In this document: positions 13,464 through 25,900 of the stretch, piece after piece
How the letters are laid out: every line of letters starts with the position of its first letter
Numbering within the stretch: position 1 is the stretch's first letter
Assembly: GCA_034509425.1 (NCBI GenBank)
Contig: JAVTVJ010000117.1
Span: 930,001 to 994,000 of the forward strand
Length of the DNA stretch: 64,000 nucleotides
From: Eopsaltria australis
Taxonomy: Eukaryota > Chordata > Aves > Passeriformes > Petroicidae
Direction of reading: 5' to 3'
Program-made: the position numbers and the translations under genes
The notes under the pieces: model-generated
Seen by the model: the letters and a program-made list of their open reading frames with translations, nothing else
Told to the model about the DNA's origin: nothing
Database searches by the model: none

Positions 13464-16152
13464 ATGATCCCTTTCTCCAAATCATTGGAATAGTTCTTTT
13501 AGGTATGGGCATGGGAAAACAAAGAGTTTTTGAGCAAGTGCCTGTAGTACTTGAATCCCCAGTGAGGGGAACTGCGGAACTGAGCAAGCACTTGGAGTTT
13601 GTTTGGCACCACAGTCCCACCTTACCTGCCCTCAGACACTGACTGACTTATGAACATCCCACTGTATTCAAAGGTAAGACTGCAGAAAGCTTGACAGCAT
13701 GAGGGCCAGGACCAGCTTGGATTGTTGAACAGATTAGATATTATAATAATTACATGGTCCTTGTAAGAGCAGGGACAGGACAAAATAACTCTGCTTCCTG
13801 GCCAGAGCAGGGAGTGTCTGTCGTATTCTGCCCTGCTGAAGCAAGCATGCCATGTAATTTAGATCTAGCGCTGAGACACCTACAATCCTCCTCCAAATAA
13901 CATTTCATTTGAGAGGAGTCCCAGCTAATTCTGTCAGAATGAGTAGTTATTGCTAAGCATAAAAAAGCCTCAGAAGAGAGAGGGTAACACAGATAATTTG
14001 TTATTCATCACACCATGGTATTGCAGAAAATAGCAGCCAGGAAAACTGAACCAACTGCCCACTGCATTAATGCCCATGCTGAGAGCTAGCAGGAGTCCTC
14101 TGCATCTGGAAGCTCTAACAGGCATGGGCATTTTGTCAAAAAACATCAGTTACAGTTTGACAGCCACCAAACAACAAAACAAGAGTGGTTTTTGTCACTG
14201 AGCTCTGGTTTGGCTCCAGGACAAAACCTGCTCAACCCGGTGGGAAGGCACAATACATCAGGCTAAGAAATATAAATAAAAGTCTGATAGTACTGACCTG
14301 TCTGTGGTGACACCAGATGTGAGATGAGATTTCGGTTTCCATCAGCTTCTCCAATACAAATGTAATATTTGTGTTTGAAAACACACAGCCACTGCAGTGA
14401 AGAGAGTGGGTACCCTGAGGGACCTTGGCAATCATTTGTTCCTATTTGCATTTGATGTGATTGTTTATAACCCCACGAGGTGCATGTGGCACACTGATAA
14501 GTGAGAGCGTCATCCACCTCTGCCACTAGTGAAGATGGAGTGGATGAAGAAGACCCCTGGTGAATTTTTTGCCCTTTTCTTTCCTTTAGAGTGAGATACA
14601 GGCACTTGTGAGCCCAGACTGAATGCAGCAACACAAGATATCAATCTGAGAAAAATTTTGGATCTTGTCTTTTCCCTATAACTTTCACCTCTTCTATCTT
14701 TCCTCACGACATATAAATTTTAACTTTGTAACATTAAGAGATTTTAATCCCCTCAATATTTATAGTGCAGATTAAGGTTGGTTTAATGTTCACATGAGCT
14801 CATCTGCCACTCAGTTATTCATGCTAGCTCCTTTCAGAAGGCAAAAGGAATTATGGTATGGTTGCTAGCAAGACTGGGTAAATGTGCATTTAAAATTTAA
14901 ATGGGAAAATGAGAGTAAGAGGAGAATTAACAGTTCACTTTATTACTTAAGAACTCCAGAAACCACTCAATAATTTTAGATTTCTTAGTGTTAGGCATTA
15001 CTTTCAAAAGCAATAAATAATCATTGTAAATTAAGTCTGTAGTGATACTGAATTACCCTGCTGCTAAAACCAAAATGATCAAATTAACATACCTAATAAA
15101 GACCAGGCTTGCACTTCAGTGCTTGTTTTGTTCTGTTTTGTTTTGGGTTTTTTTCTGATGTGTTCTCCTGTGCACAGGAGTGAGAACTTAATACCTAAGT
15201 GAATTCTATCTCCCCATCAAATTTAGATGAAATTGGACTCCAGCTGAAATGCTTAGCAGGACAGTATAAGCATCATTTCCTCAAGAAAATAGTCTACAAA
15301 ACAGCTGAGGGAATATTGAAACTCCTTTACCCTGAGAGAACAAGTGGAGCAGTGATACTTCTTCAGCAGTCACTACTCCTTTAGGATCAATTGGAAACCT
15401 CTCCACTCTGGACTGGCACTCAGAGGATGTGTTTAATTGATTCCACTCTTCCCTTTTGTCTTGTTCAAAGGAGGGGTCAATGTTTGCACTAATTCAGGAA
15501 CCATTGAAGAATTTCTGTTAAAAGCCTCGAAACTACAAAACCTATAAGCACTTTGTCTACTAGGAATATTGCTTCAAAATTGCCCTGATGAAGATTAATC
15601 AGGCAGTTAAAACATGTTGAAATGGTATGAGCGTTTTCAGGGGTCTCTCAGTTGTGGTGTTTGTTTTGTTCCTGCTTGTTTCTCTTAGCACTTCAGCCTA
15701 ACAATGTACTTGTTTCCTCTGTGAAGGATTAACACTGCAGAGAAAACTAAAATAGTTTTGATAAATGTGTCTGAAGCTTTAAAACCCTCTGACAGAGTCT
15801 TGAGTGAGTGTTCTGTAACAAAAGGCTTTTAAATTTTTTAAAATTATTATTATTTATTCTACATTAATTTCTGCTACTTGGTGTGTTCCATTCTCCATTA
15901 GGACTGTATTGGTCTGGCCTCTGATTCTTTATTTCAGCCATTTACCATCTGACTTAGAGGCTGCTCCCTTGAGGACAATGTGCTTAGTTCGACCCACAAG
16001 AATATCCTATGAAAAAAAATTTAAGGGAAACTGAGTTTTCTCATTGCAGATCCAAAGTTGTGCCACAAACACTTCTATGAACCAAGGACCACTCTGAAGA
16101 CTTTGCACTCTGTGGGTCTCCTCCTTCCAAAAAATCTGTGGTAGAGGATGGA

Positions 16153-16195
16153 AATAAAACTGATAAACTCCTTAGTAGCGAAAAAAAAAAAAAAA
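16153..16195 (+). other. AATAAA followed by 15-A tract (possible retrocopy end)
   Basis: AATAAA at 16153-16158 is followed 22 bases later by an A15 run (16181-16195). The arrangement is that of a polyadenylated transcript end copied into the genome. I recognise no gene or SINE in the several hundred bases before it and see no clear target-site duplication, so it may be chance. Confidence 0.3.
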
Positions 16196-17658
16196 TTGGA
16201 CTTAAGTTGATTCAATTCCCCTCTAGAAAATTCATATGAACAAGTAATTTGCATTCCTGTGGGAAGTGCACTGGGCAGGAGAGCATTCCTTCAAAACAGA
16301 GTGCTGATGGTGAGAGCAGTCCCAAAGAGGAAGAGAGAGTTAGGGGTATGCTTTGGTGTTTGGGTCTGTGTCATGGCAACTTTATCATGGAAATTTTCAT
16401 CCAAGAGAGACTGAATGGCTTTGCAGGAGGCTTGAAGGAAGGTAGGAGAATTCTGACAATGTTTTCCATGACTTGAACTTCCATTTTCCTTGTATTCAAT
16501 TATGAAAAAAACCCATATGAAAGCCTTTCACAGGGAGGCTGTGACATTCACGATTTTAGGTTGGTTGGTTGAAAGATCACCCTCATAGAAATAATTTCAC
16601 TCTACTTTTAGATCCCAAGATAAAGCAGAAATTAATGTCTGTGCCTGAATCCTCCTTCCCTTGGGATTAAGAGAGAATGGAAGAGGAAGAACAGTGGTTT
16701 AATGTGATCCTGTCAATTGCAGAGGAAGCCAGAAGGGCTGAAGCCCTTCCACTTTAATTCTGACATATTTTCACTCTGGATTTTGTTTCTGGAGCAGAAC
16801 TATTTCCTGTGACACTTGAATCTGACCTGAGCTGGAGAAAGTAGGCAAATGGAATGGTTCCATCTCAAGCAGAAGAGTTATCAGGAGTTTCCTAGAATGC
16901 TTCAAGAGATCCTAGCTTGGAAAGACCTCAGTGTCCCTATCAATTATTAATTTCTATCCATTTTTTAAAAAGATAAGCAAGCACATAGGCAGCTGTTCTG
17001 CTATCCTTACAGAACAGCTAAGGTGAAACAGAGGAACAGTGAAAAGCAGGTCCAGTTCCTGCATCTGTTTTTCCAGAGACAACCACACTACAAGACTTTT
17101 AAATAAATATGCAAAAACAAAACAAAACAAAGCAAACAAAAAAAATCTGAAGTTAAACAAAAATAGAAACGTGTTTCTTAACTATAACACCACCAACAGC
17201 TGGATTCCTGATAAAGAGGTTTAAGAGGATTTCACTATTTAACTATGATTTGTCTTTTTGATGTTGTTTATGTTTATACTGCCAAAAATGTGGCAACAGA
17301 GAAATCAGCTGTTCTAACACAGAGCTAATCTTTCTCTGTGTATGAATCATGTCACAGAAAAGGAAGTGTAGAGCACAAGAAAGCCAGAAACCTAAAAAGG
17401 TTTCCAGAATGTACCCAGCTAATGCTTTCAGCGGAGCTTTGACATGTCACCAGTAGAATGGATTAAATTTTTCAACACAAGCTCTAGAGCATCATTCCTT
17501 AAAATTGTTAGGGGTGTTCAAACTGGAGGAGAAATTCAGCCAAGTAGCAGATCTGTTCCATTTCAAATTCAGTACTTGCATATTCTCCAGTTGAAAAATA
17601 CAACCAAGATTTCATTTAACTTCAATGCAAAAAAAAAAAAAAAATTCTCTTATTCTGG

Positions 17659-17868
17659 AATCATAGAACCATTAAGATGGGAAAAGACTTCTAAGATCAT
17701 CAAGTCCAATCATCAACCCAGCACCACCTCCCTGTCCACCACTAAACCATGTTCTTAATTGCTGTATCCAGACACTTTTTGAATGTTTCTTGGGATGGTG
17801 ACTCCACCACTTCCCTGGACAGCCTGTTCCAGTGTTTGAAAACCCTTCCACTGGAGAAATGGTTGTCA
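17659..17868 (-). mobile_element. CR1 LINE 3' end, different subfamily
   Basis: Plus strand starts AATCATAGAACCATTAAGAT and continues TCATCAAGTCCAATCATCAA, then CACTTCCCTGGACAGCCTGT. The AAG-ATCATCAAGTCCAA(C/T)CAT form marks a CR1 subfamily distinct from most other copies here. Confidence 0.82.
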
Positions 17869-18596
17869 TTTCTGGGAGGATGTAGTAATACCAAAGCTTC
17901 ACTGGCCATTTTAATGAAAGCTGGAAGAAGCACAAAGCTGGTATTTGACTACTGCCTCATGGAAATTCCTATAGTAAGAGCTTGATCTATTGAGATCTTC
18001 CAGTTAAATTTCAGGAAGCTCTGTGCTCTCATGCTTTTTGATAGAGAAATATCCTAATCTTAGCTCAGTTATTTTAATAAGAAGCAGTGAGTCCTGAACA
18101 GGCTGTAAAAGAAGTCAGATTTGTGAGAGCTCAGTGTTCATCTTCTGAGAACATCATGATGTAAAGCACTAAGCAATCTGTGAGCACTAAGCCACTTGCT
18201 GAGTCTGAATCTCCAATTTATGTCATCAGCAGCTGGAAAAACATTGGGAAACTGCCACATAACCCCAGGATACACTGGGGTAGTCTAGGAAAGACAAATT
18301 ATTTACCAGAGGCAATATTGCACATCAGAAGAGCACAGAGCCTTTATGTGCATTTCACTCTGCACTTGGTTCTGTACTTGGGCATGGTGTTACACCTACC
18401 TGGGGTTACTGCCAGCATCACATCCTTGGTCTGTCACAGCCCTGGCAGGGACACAGTGACAATCAGGGAATGCTCAGCTCATTCTGTTTGTGTGAGCCAA
18501 TACTGACCTCGTGTGGCTGCTGGCAAGGGCAAGGCACTTCCCCAGGCTTCCCTTGGGACTGTCCACTGCCTGCAGGACTAAGAATCACCATGATTT

Positions 18597-18620
18597 AAAA
18601 AAAAAAAAAACAAAAAAACA
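18597..18620. repeat. A-rich tract
   Basis: Run of A with one C interruption, in gene-free DNA. Similar short A runs lie at 17627-17643 (just before the CR1 copy at 17659), 17105-17135 (CAAAA-type) and 32120-32133. Confidence 0.85.
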
Positions 18621-20249
18621 TCTGTAATTGGTTTGCAGCTTGGGAAGCCAACATAAAAGTAACAAAATCTGAATCATCCCTCCTGTTTTCCGTCTGAACA
18701 CTTCCAGTGGCAAAGGCCTTCCTCTTGTGTACAAAATCAGTTTGCAATTATTTGGGACTTTTAATGCCACCTCTCTGATTCACTATTCAGTGGCATTTCA
18801 GCTGTGGAGGAAATGACATGGACATGCAGGTGCCAGCTTGGATCCAGAATTTAATATTGAGAATAGGAACAAAGATGTGCTGCCTGTTTAGCCCTGCCAA
18901 AGATCTTGCTCGTCGAAGCCACTCACAAGGAGATGAGGCAGGATGCTGTTACACAGCCACAAAATGTTCTTGGATATGTTCACATCCAACCCAGACTGAA
19001 CCAGACAGGGAGAGTCTGCAGTTACTGTTACTGCTGATTTAAAATAACTTTCTTTTTGACTAGCTATGTCTCCCTGCCATGTACAGATTGCTTTTATGAT
19101 TTATCAAAGCTTCTTAAGGATGCTCTTTCTGAGCTGTCTTCAGCTTCTTTACAGTCAGTGCAGTAGTGCACAGCTCTAGAGAGGTATTGTTGTTTATGTC
19201 CCACATTAAAGATCAGACAGGGTAATCCATGAATAATTCTGCAGCTAAAAACCTTGTGGTAGCTTTGGATTACACAACCCAGAAAAATGCATATTTGTGG
19301 AAAGAGTTTGGACTATTTAAAGTGAGATAATTCTATGAATTTGATGTCCAAGTCCACCAAAATAATTTGAAATTTGGTAGAGAAATCACCAAATCTCTAT
19401 AAAACAAATTGATGGAGCATAATCAGGGATTCCTGAGATAATCTATCCTACTGCACAGTGAAAGGCAGACTTCTCATGTTTCTGTATTATCCTTTTCATT
19501 CCCAGCAATGAGCCCCTCATGGTGCTCATGTGATGCAAGTTTTAGCTTTTATATTTTTCAGATCCTGTACTGCATTAGTATATAACTTTGAACTCCATAC
19601 AGAGTGTTAGGGAGCTTTCTTCACATTTTGGTCAGGCAAAAGAATCCTTCCAGGCCTGAGAACCAAGGTCACAATCACTGCCTCAGGCCCCAAAAAGTAT
19701 AAACAAAAGTGGATTGGGGAGGGGCAAACTGGGGGAACACGACTTCATTACCTGAAGCTGTAATTGGAAAATTAACCTCTGATGTGCAAATAGACTAAAC
19801 TTTTATCTGTCTGAAAAACTCGTGACCATTGTCCATCTTGGGTAGCCCCTGTAAGGTTTTTGCACTGCTCTAGGCATATCTATTGAAGGCCTTTGATAAA
19901 TACCTACTTTATTCTCTAACTCTGTGTAGCCTCTGTTCTAGGTAGCTGTTCCAGGCATCATATGGCATGAATATATCCTAGATGCTGGTGCAAAAATTGC
20001 TACTAATTATTAATTAATGGATGAATTTGAATGCAAAATGCAGAGGACATAATAATGAGAGGGAGAAAAGGCAAGCAAAGATAAAAGATAGCATTTTCAG
20101 TCTGGGTGTTGATTCTTATTTTAAATGTCATGGCTTAAGGAAGAGAAGCACAGGCCAAGTTTCATCTGTTTCCATATGCAGGCAGTTTTGTATGAATATG
20201 AAGCTATTGGTTGCCTACAATAGAATTAACTGTAAGTATTGTAGATGCT

Positions 20250-20282
20250 CTGTCTGTGTGCATGTGTGTGTTTGTGTGTGAC
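20250..20282. repeat. Short interrupted (TG)n
   Basis: TGTCTGTGTGCATGTGTGTG, then TTTGTGTGTG; imperfect dinucleotide run in gene-free DNA. Confidence 0.8.
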
Positions 20283-22784
20283 AGAGGGTGTATGAATGTT
20301 TGTCTCACTCCTTCTCTGAATCAAATCAGAGAGGAAACCTCTTTGGAGAGCAACAGTGAAAACTTGATCAAGCCACTGTGAGCTCTCAGGAACCATTAAA
20401 GCTGAAGAACAGGCTGCTAAAGCCACCAACCACCACTATGCATTTCAGTGTCTGACCAATGACACCCAGAAGGATGAAATGTAGAAAACCCACATTTACT
20501 CTTTTCTTCAGTAATTAACCCTCAATTCCAGCATAATAATTAACTCAAAGTCCAGCAGACCAGTTTTGGTTTATTTGTTTGCTAATTGCAGTCTTAATTG
20601 TGTGCTTGGGTCTGTACTAATTCAGTCTCTGAATTTGCCTTCTGACTTTTCAAGTCAATTGCTCATCACACTGGGTACCATCTTTGGTAACAGATAGGGA
20701 ACGAGGATGTGTTTGTGTGGGAAATACTGGGTAGAGGAAAAGAGAGAAATTGAAATATAAATATTATGGGAAGGGACAAAGGCTGCATCTACAGGTATGA
20801 GTTACATCTGGAAGAACAGGACCAAAGCCCAACCATCCAAAGGCCAGAACCACAGGGATCACAAGGTGATTCCAAGTGCTGGCGAGGCTTTAGACCAGAT
20901 TTGCTTTGGGCTACACAGAGTAATAATTTACCAGATTGCCTACTTGCATTTGGCTCTCCAACCATAATAGAAAAAGCAGACTGCCCCTAGGCTTGAAAAG
21001 ACTATAAAAGCTCGAGTCACCCGTGCTCTACTGCATATTGCTCATGCCTGTCATGGAGTTATTTGTGATTCCCCCCATTTCTCAAGGGCACAGGTATCCT
21101 TTACTCTGACACTCTCTTGAGGAGTTATTCAAAGGGCCAGACTGAGCCTTTGTCACCTAATAGGCACCTGCCTATTGCCTTTGAGAAAATAGAGGCCTTC
21201 TTTTAAAGTGTTGCTCCTATTTTACTTTATTGGTCTAGGAATCCCACGTGTCCATGATTAAAACCTAACCAGGATGTGGACTGTGCCACAGATTTTTTGG
21301 AAAACACCTACTTCGTTTTGGACAGCCATGACATCAAATCATGGTGTTTCTTCCCTAGGAATCCCCAGCACATAATTAGATTCTGATGAGGATATAGTTT
21401 AACACATTACCACAACTAGATTTAGAAGAATAGTAAGGGCTATTTAGCAATTTTTTTTTAAATAATGCACTAAAAATATCAATTTAGACCAGGCATCATA
21501 ACACTGGCACTGTTTTGGCTTTCCTGCACAGTTGTGATGAATCTCTCCTGGCATTGACCAGAGTACCTGCTTATCTGCTTATCCTGATTGCTTTGAGATG
21601 CATTCTGCCAAATCACAGAGAATATGCCAACTCCTGGATGGAACATTTTGAGAAGGGACAAATGACTTGCTGGGATTAAGGTGAGGTCAATTAATTTTCT
21701 GCCTGTGAGAGTGGAATGTAATCATAATCAAAAGGAAAATGCATTTAACCAATGCACTAATTATGCTCTCCCTGCTGCTGGCCCCTTTGCCATTTGATAT
21801 GATTGTGAAATGAGTCAGGAAAAAAAACTATCTCTACAGACACAGGCACAGCAACACAGTTCTTGCTGTCTGCTAATCAGTTTGCAACAGGAAGGCAGCA
21901 ATGCCCTAAATTTTGTACTCTCTCCCTGGTTGTCTAAGGGCTTCCCTCAACTTCTCAATATATTTGCTGTCTTTTGGGGTCTCTGGGGAAGACACCTCTG
22001 AACACTTCTTTTTCCACAAGAATTGCCTGAAAGAGCTTAAAGCACTAGTTAGGACCAGGAAACTTCTGGACCTGGACTCTGCTCTGCTTCACTTCCATCC
22101 TTTCCATTTCCCAAGAGAGATACCCAGGGTTGTATCCCATCATATAACCCTACACTACCAATGCCATCAACAGCCTGTAAACTTCTCTGGAGAAAAATTG
22201 AACAGAGAGGAATATATCCTTGATAGAAGAATAAACACTCACTTGTGTTGCCGATGTACATCTGTGACTAATTTTAAGTATGGATGTATTATGCATTTTT
22301 ATGGAAATTGTGAGTTAAAACCAGAACTTATGGCTATAATTCCTGTCAATTTGACTTGAGTAAAAGCAGAAATGTCCTTTACTTGTTTGGTATTGACATG
22401 GCCATAGATTCATGAAGAAACAGTAAATCCCTCCACCCCAGCCCAAAAATATCCAAACCTTCCTGGTAACAATGTGCAGCCGGGTGTAAGGAAATTCACA
22501 ATCACAATATTTGGGGCCAGAGGAATTCACTTCTACTTATTAATAATATTCCTGAAATTCATTCTTAAACATTAAACACCTACAAGATGTCTTAGAATTT
22601 ACTAATTCTTTGCCTTCAAGGTTTTGCTGTTTCAAGGTCGCATTCATTCAACTGGTCAAAAAAACCATGATCCATGATCCATGTTTGAGGCCTTTTAGAC
22701 CATGATTACTTTATTTAATCATCATCTATTCATTAAGGCAGAGATGGTTTTCATTCTTCAAACAGAAGGACAGTCTGAAGCATA

Positions 22785-22965
22785 GATGCACAGAACATTT
22801 TGGATTAGAAGGGATGTTAAAACCATCTTGTTTCAATCTCCCAGCCATGGGCAGAGAGACCTTCCACTGGACCAGGTTGCTCAAAGCCCCATCCAACCTG
22901 GCCTTGAACATTTCCAGGGATGAAGCATCAACCACAGTCCTTCACATAGCTCTTCTATTTCCTTG
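22785..22965 (-). mobile_element. CR1 LINE 3' end, diverged
   Basis: Antisense CR1: GAACATTTTGGATTAGAAGG, then CCATGGGCAGAGAGACCTTC, GGTTGCTCAAAGCCCCATCC and AACATTTCCAGGGATGAAGC. The ends are eroded. Confidence 0.82.
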
Positions 22966-25900
22966 TAATTGGGCATCTTTTATTATACTTCTCTTTATCA
23001 CCTTCATCATATTTGCCATGAGCTACATGGACAGAAGGGGTTGGGGAACTTCCTAACAATCAAGAACCACGGAACACACAGACAAAAGGAAGCAAAGATT
23101 TTATTGACATTTCTTTACACAGAACACAAGCTACACAAAATGCCACGATAAAGCATATGTAGAAAAATAGTAGAATCATATTGGCACTGATGACTATTCA
23201 TTATTATTATATTATTATTATTATCATCATCTTATTATACAGTTTTCGTCATAACCATAATAAATAAGCATTAAAATTTCACAGTGGCATTATAAGCTTT
23301 ACATTCATGATCTTGTTTATACAAGGGACCATGTCAGATTTCTTCAGCTTTTCTTATGGTCATGATTCAAAGTAGTAGATTTAAAAATTAAAAGCCCTTT
23401 CCCTTAACCTATAAGGATCTGTCCACATTAATCCATTGACTTGATCCCTTGGAGAGGTCTGCATTTGTCTAAAAAGACATTACTTTTAAACCACATTTGA
23501 CCAACTGGAAAATTTGCCTTAAAAAGAACCCAGAACTTCTGTTATCTTTTGGTGGTCTGACTTTGAGATGCCATGGATGCTGCTGGTTGCCATTTGTTGA
23601 GATCCTGGGACTGTATAAAGCTCTTCACCAGGTCATTCCACTTGCAGATTTGGTCCATTATACCAAGAGTGGATTTGACCAGCGTTTCATAGCATCAGAC
23701 TTTGAGTAAAGACCTTGTAAATGCTGTTGAGTCTGAACTTACATTTCAAGAATACTGATTTGCATTTCGACTTTCCTTAAAATATCATGGAATTGACTCA
23801 ACTTCACATGCTTACACTTAGTGAGATTAGTGTCAGTTTTTTTATGTAAGTCTCACTTAAATCTTGACAGAAATAGTTAAAGAAAATTGAAGTGTGTGGC
23901 AGTTGACAAATGTTCATTAGGGAAAGGGAAATAAATTAGAGAGAGGCAGACCGAGCATGTGTTGTAAATCTTGGTGTCTTGAAAAAAGAAGTACAGATTT
24001 TCTAAGCTCTCAGCCTCTAATTATTGCCTCTTCTATCTGATTTGAAATAATTCTTGAGAAACATAACTGCCTCAATCAAATATAATGTCTCATTTAAAAG
24101 TCCAACCCCTGGTGTCACATGACAAAATCGGATGTACTCATGTTCAGACCACAGAAAGGGTTATAATTAAAAATACCATAGACTACTCATCTGCAAAGTT
24201 CAGCCTCAATATCAAGTCACTGCATAAATTCAAATTTGCAGAATGTTGTAGGTACTGTTACATGCACCAGTTATATCATGCATATTGCTTGCCCTGAACA
24301 ATCAGCCCCAAAGGAAGTACTTGGAGAAGGATATATCTCTGATGCTTTGCTTTGCAGCCTGTGTACACAAACATGGGCATGAATCCAGTGCTAGTATTTT
24401 ACATCCACTTTGCAAGAGTACCAATGGTTATCAAGTTCAGGGGCCAACCTCTTGATTTTGTATTTTTTTATGATTAAAAACCCCATAAATGTGAAATGCC
24501 TCAAGTTGTAATTACTCATTTGAAACTCAGCCCAATAGTATCTGGCAGTTGCTTATCTGAAAAAAACCTCAAACCATATTATTTCTTTCAAAACATTTTC
24601 TGGCCTTGTCTTTGTTAACTAAAACTTGTAACAGTGTGCATACAGAAAACCACTTTCAGAGCTAATTATTTACAGGAAACAGTAGGGTTTAATTCCAAGT
24701 GGTATTTTCTTAATATTTAATAAAATAAGTAAAAGGTAACTCTTTAGAACACAGGATAAGGATCTTCACAGAACTATGCTCCTGTCCATTGAATTCTAGT
24801 CCACATGTTAGTTGAGGAACAGGGAAGATCCAATTTTAGGCGTTACCACCGAGCTGGGAATTAATCCATTAATCCAGTGTAAAGTGTTCCATTTGAATAG
24901 ACACCATAAAAATGTGGTTACTTCTGCTGCCATTGCTAACTTTAACTGTTAAAAAGTCAAAGCCTGTTTTTGAGGGCTACAATTTTAATACACTTTGAAG
25001 AGAGTGTCATTAAGGTTTCCAGGACTCTAAAACCAAGAATATGGCTCCAGTGTCAAAACCAGAGTAACTGTGGTTGTACATTGCATACAGGGAAAGATAT
25101 GACATCAATCAAAGCCTGCCTCAGAGATGTGTTTGCTTGTAACACAAACTAGAATGTTTCATTTTAAGTGCCTGAATTTGCAGCATGGAACAGAGGGCTA
25201 AGAAAGAGGACAGAATTCACCTGCTTTCTTTATTTGACTAAATTAGACTCATCAATATACACTTCCTCTAATCAAGAAAGATCTCCCAGCAGACAAGTCT
25301 TTCCCACTTAAGGCTTGTACTGTTCATTGAAGGTAATTCTGGATATAGAGAAAGATTAATTTTCTGCTGTCTCAGATGCTGTGGCTAATTGTCAAAGCAT
25401 AACTAAAAGACAGAGATTTAAGAACAGATTTTTTTTTTTAAAGGATTTGGGTATATTTTAAGGGAGTTACAAAGATGATTGAGTCCAGAGTCTAAGACAA
25501 TAATAAATAGATTCTTTGCTCAAGTTCAAGAAAACAAGTTTTAGGTGAAACTGTTCCACTTTTAGGAATCTTATTATTAGAGACAAATCCAAGTAGAAAA
25601 TTATCAACATAATTTTCAATTCACTTCCGAACTTTGCAGTTTGGAATATGCTGATCTGTGTTTTGACCTGATACTTTTACCAAATGTCCAATAATATTCT
25701 GGAGTGATTTATTTTGAGGAATTGGATAGGATTTTGGAAGGTGTTATTTTTCATTTCTCTGTCATTACTGGCATCTCAGTGGGGCATATTCCTGTCACAT
25801 TCTAGACAGGAAAAAAGTTTATCTTTGCCTTTTCCACAGTCTATCAGAGCTATATCTAGACTCTGACTCACCTGAAGACCCAAAAATGAATGGAACAAAA

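Larger units (their letters stand above)
13464..22784. other. Gene-free DNA
   Basis: Holds the A15 tract at 16181, a TTTTG run at about 15122-15150, CR1 at 17659 and small simple repeats. The rest is unique sequence without supportable genes. A weak CR1-like start (TAGAATGCTTCAAGAG) at about 16894 is too degraded to call. Confidence 0.6.

Noticed and set aside
13235..13642. 135-residue plus-strand open frame with LPSF repeats
   Set aside because: It runs from the CR1 3' end across a TTCC microsatellite and is not a gene.
16889..16935. Degraded CR1-like start (TAGAATGCTTCAAGAG, then GGAAAGACCTCAG)
   Set aside because: Too short and diverged to separate from chance.
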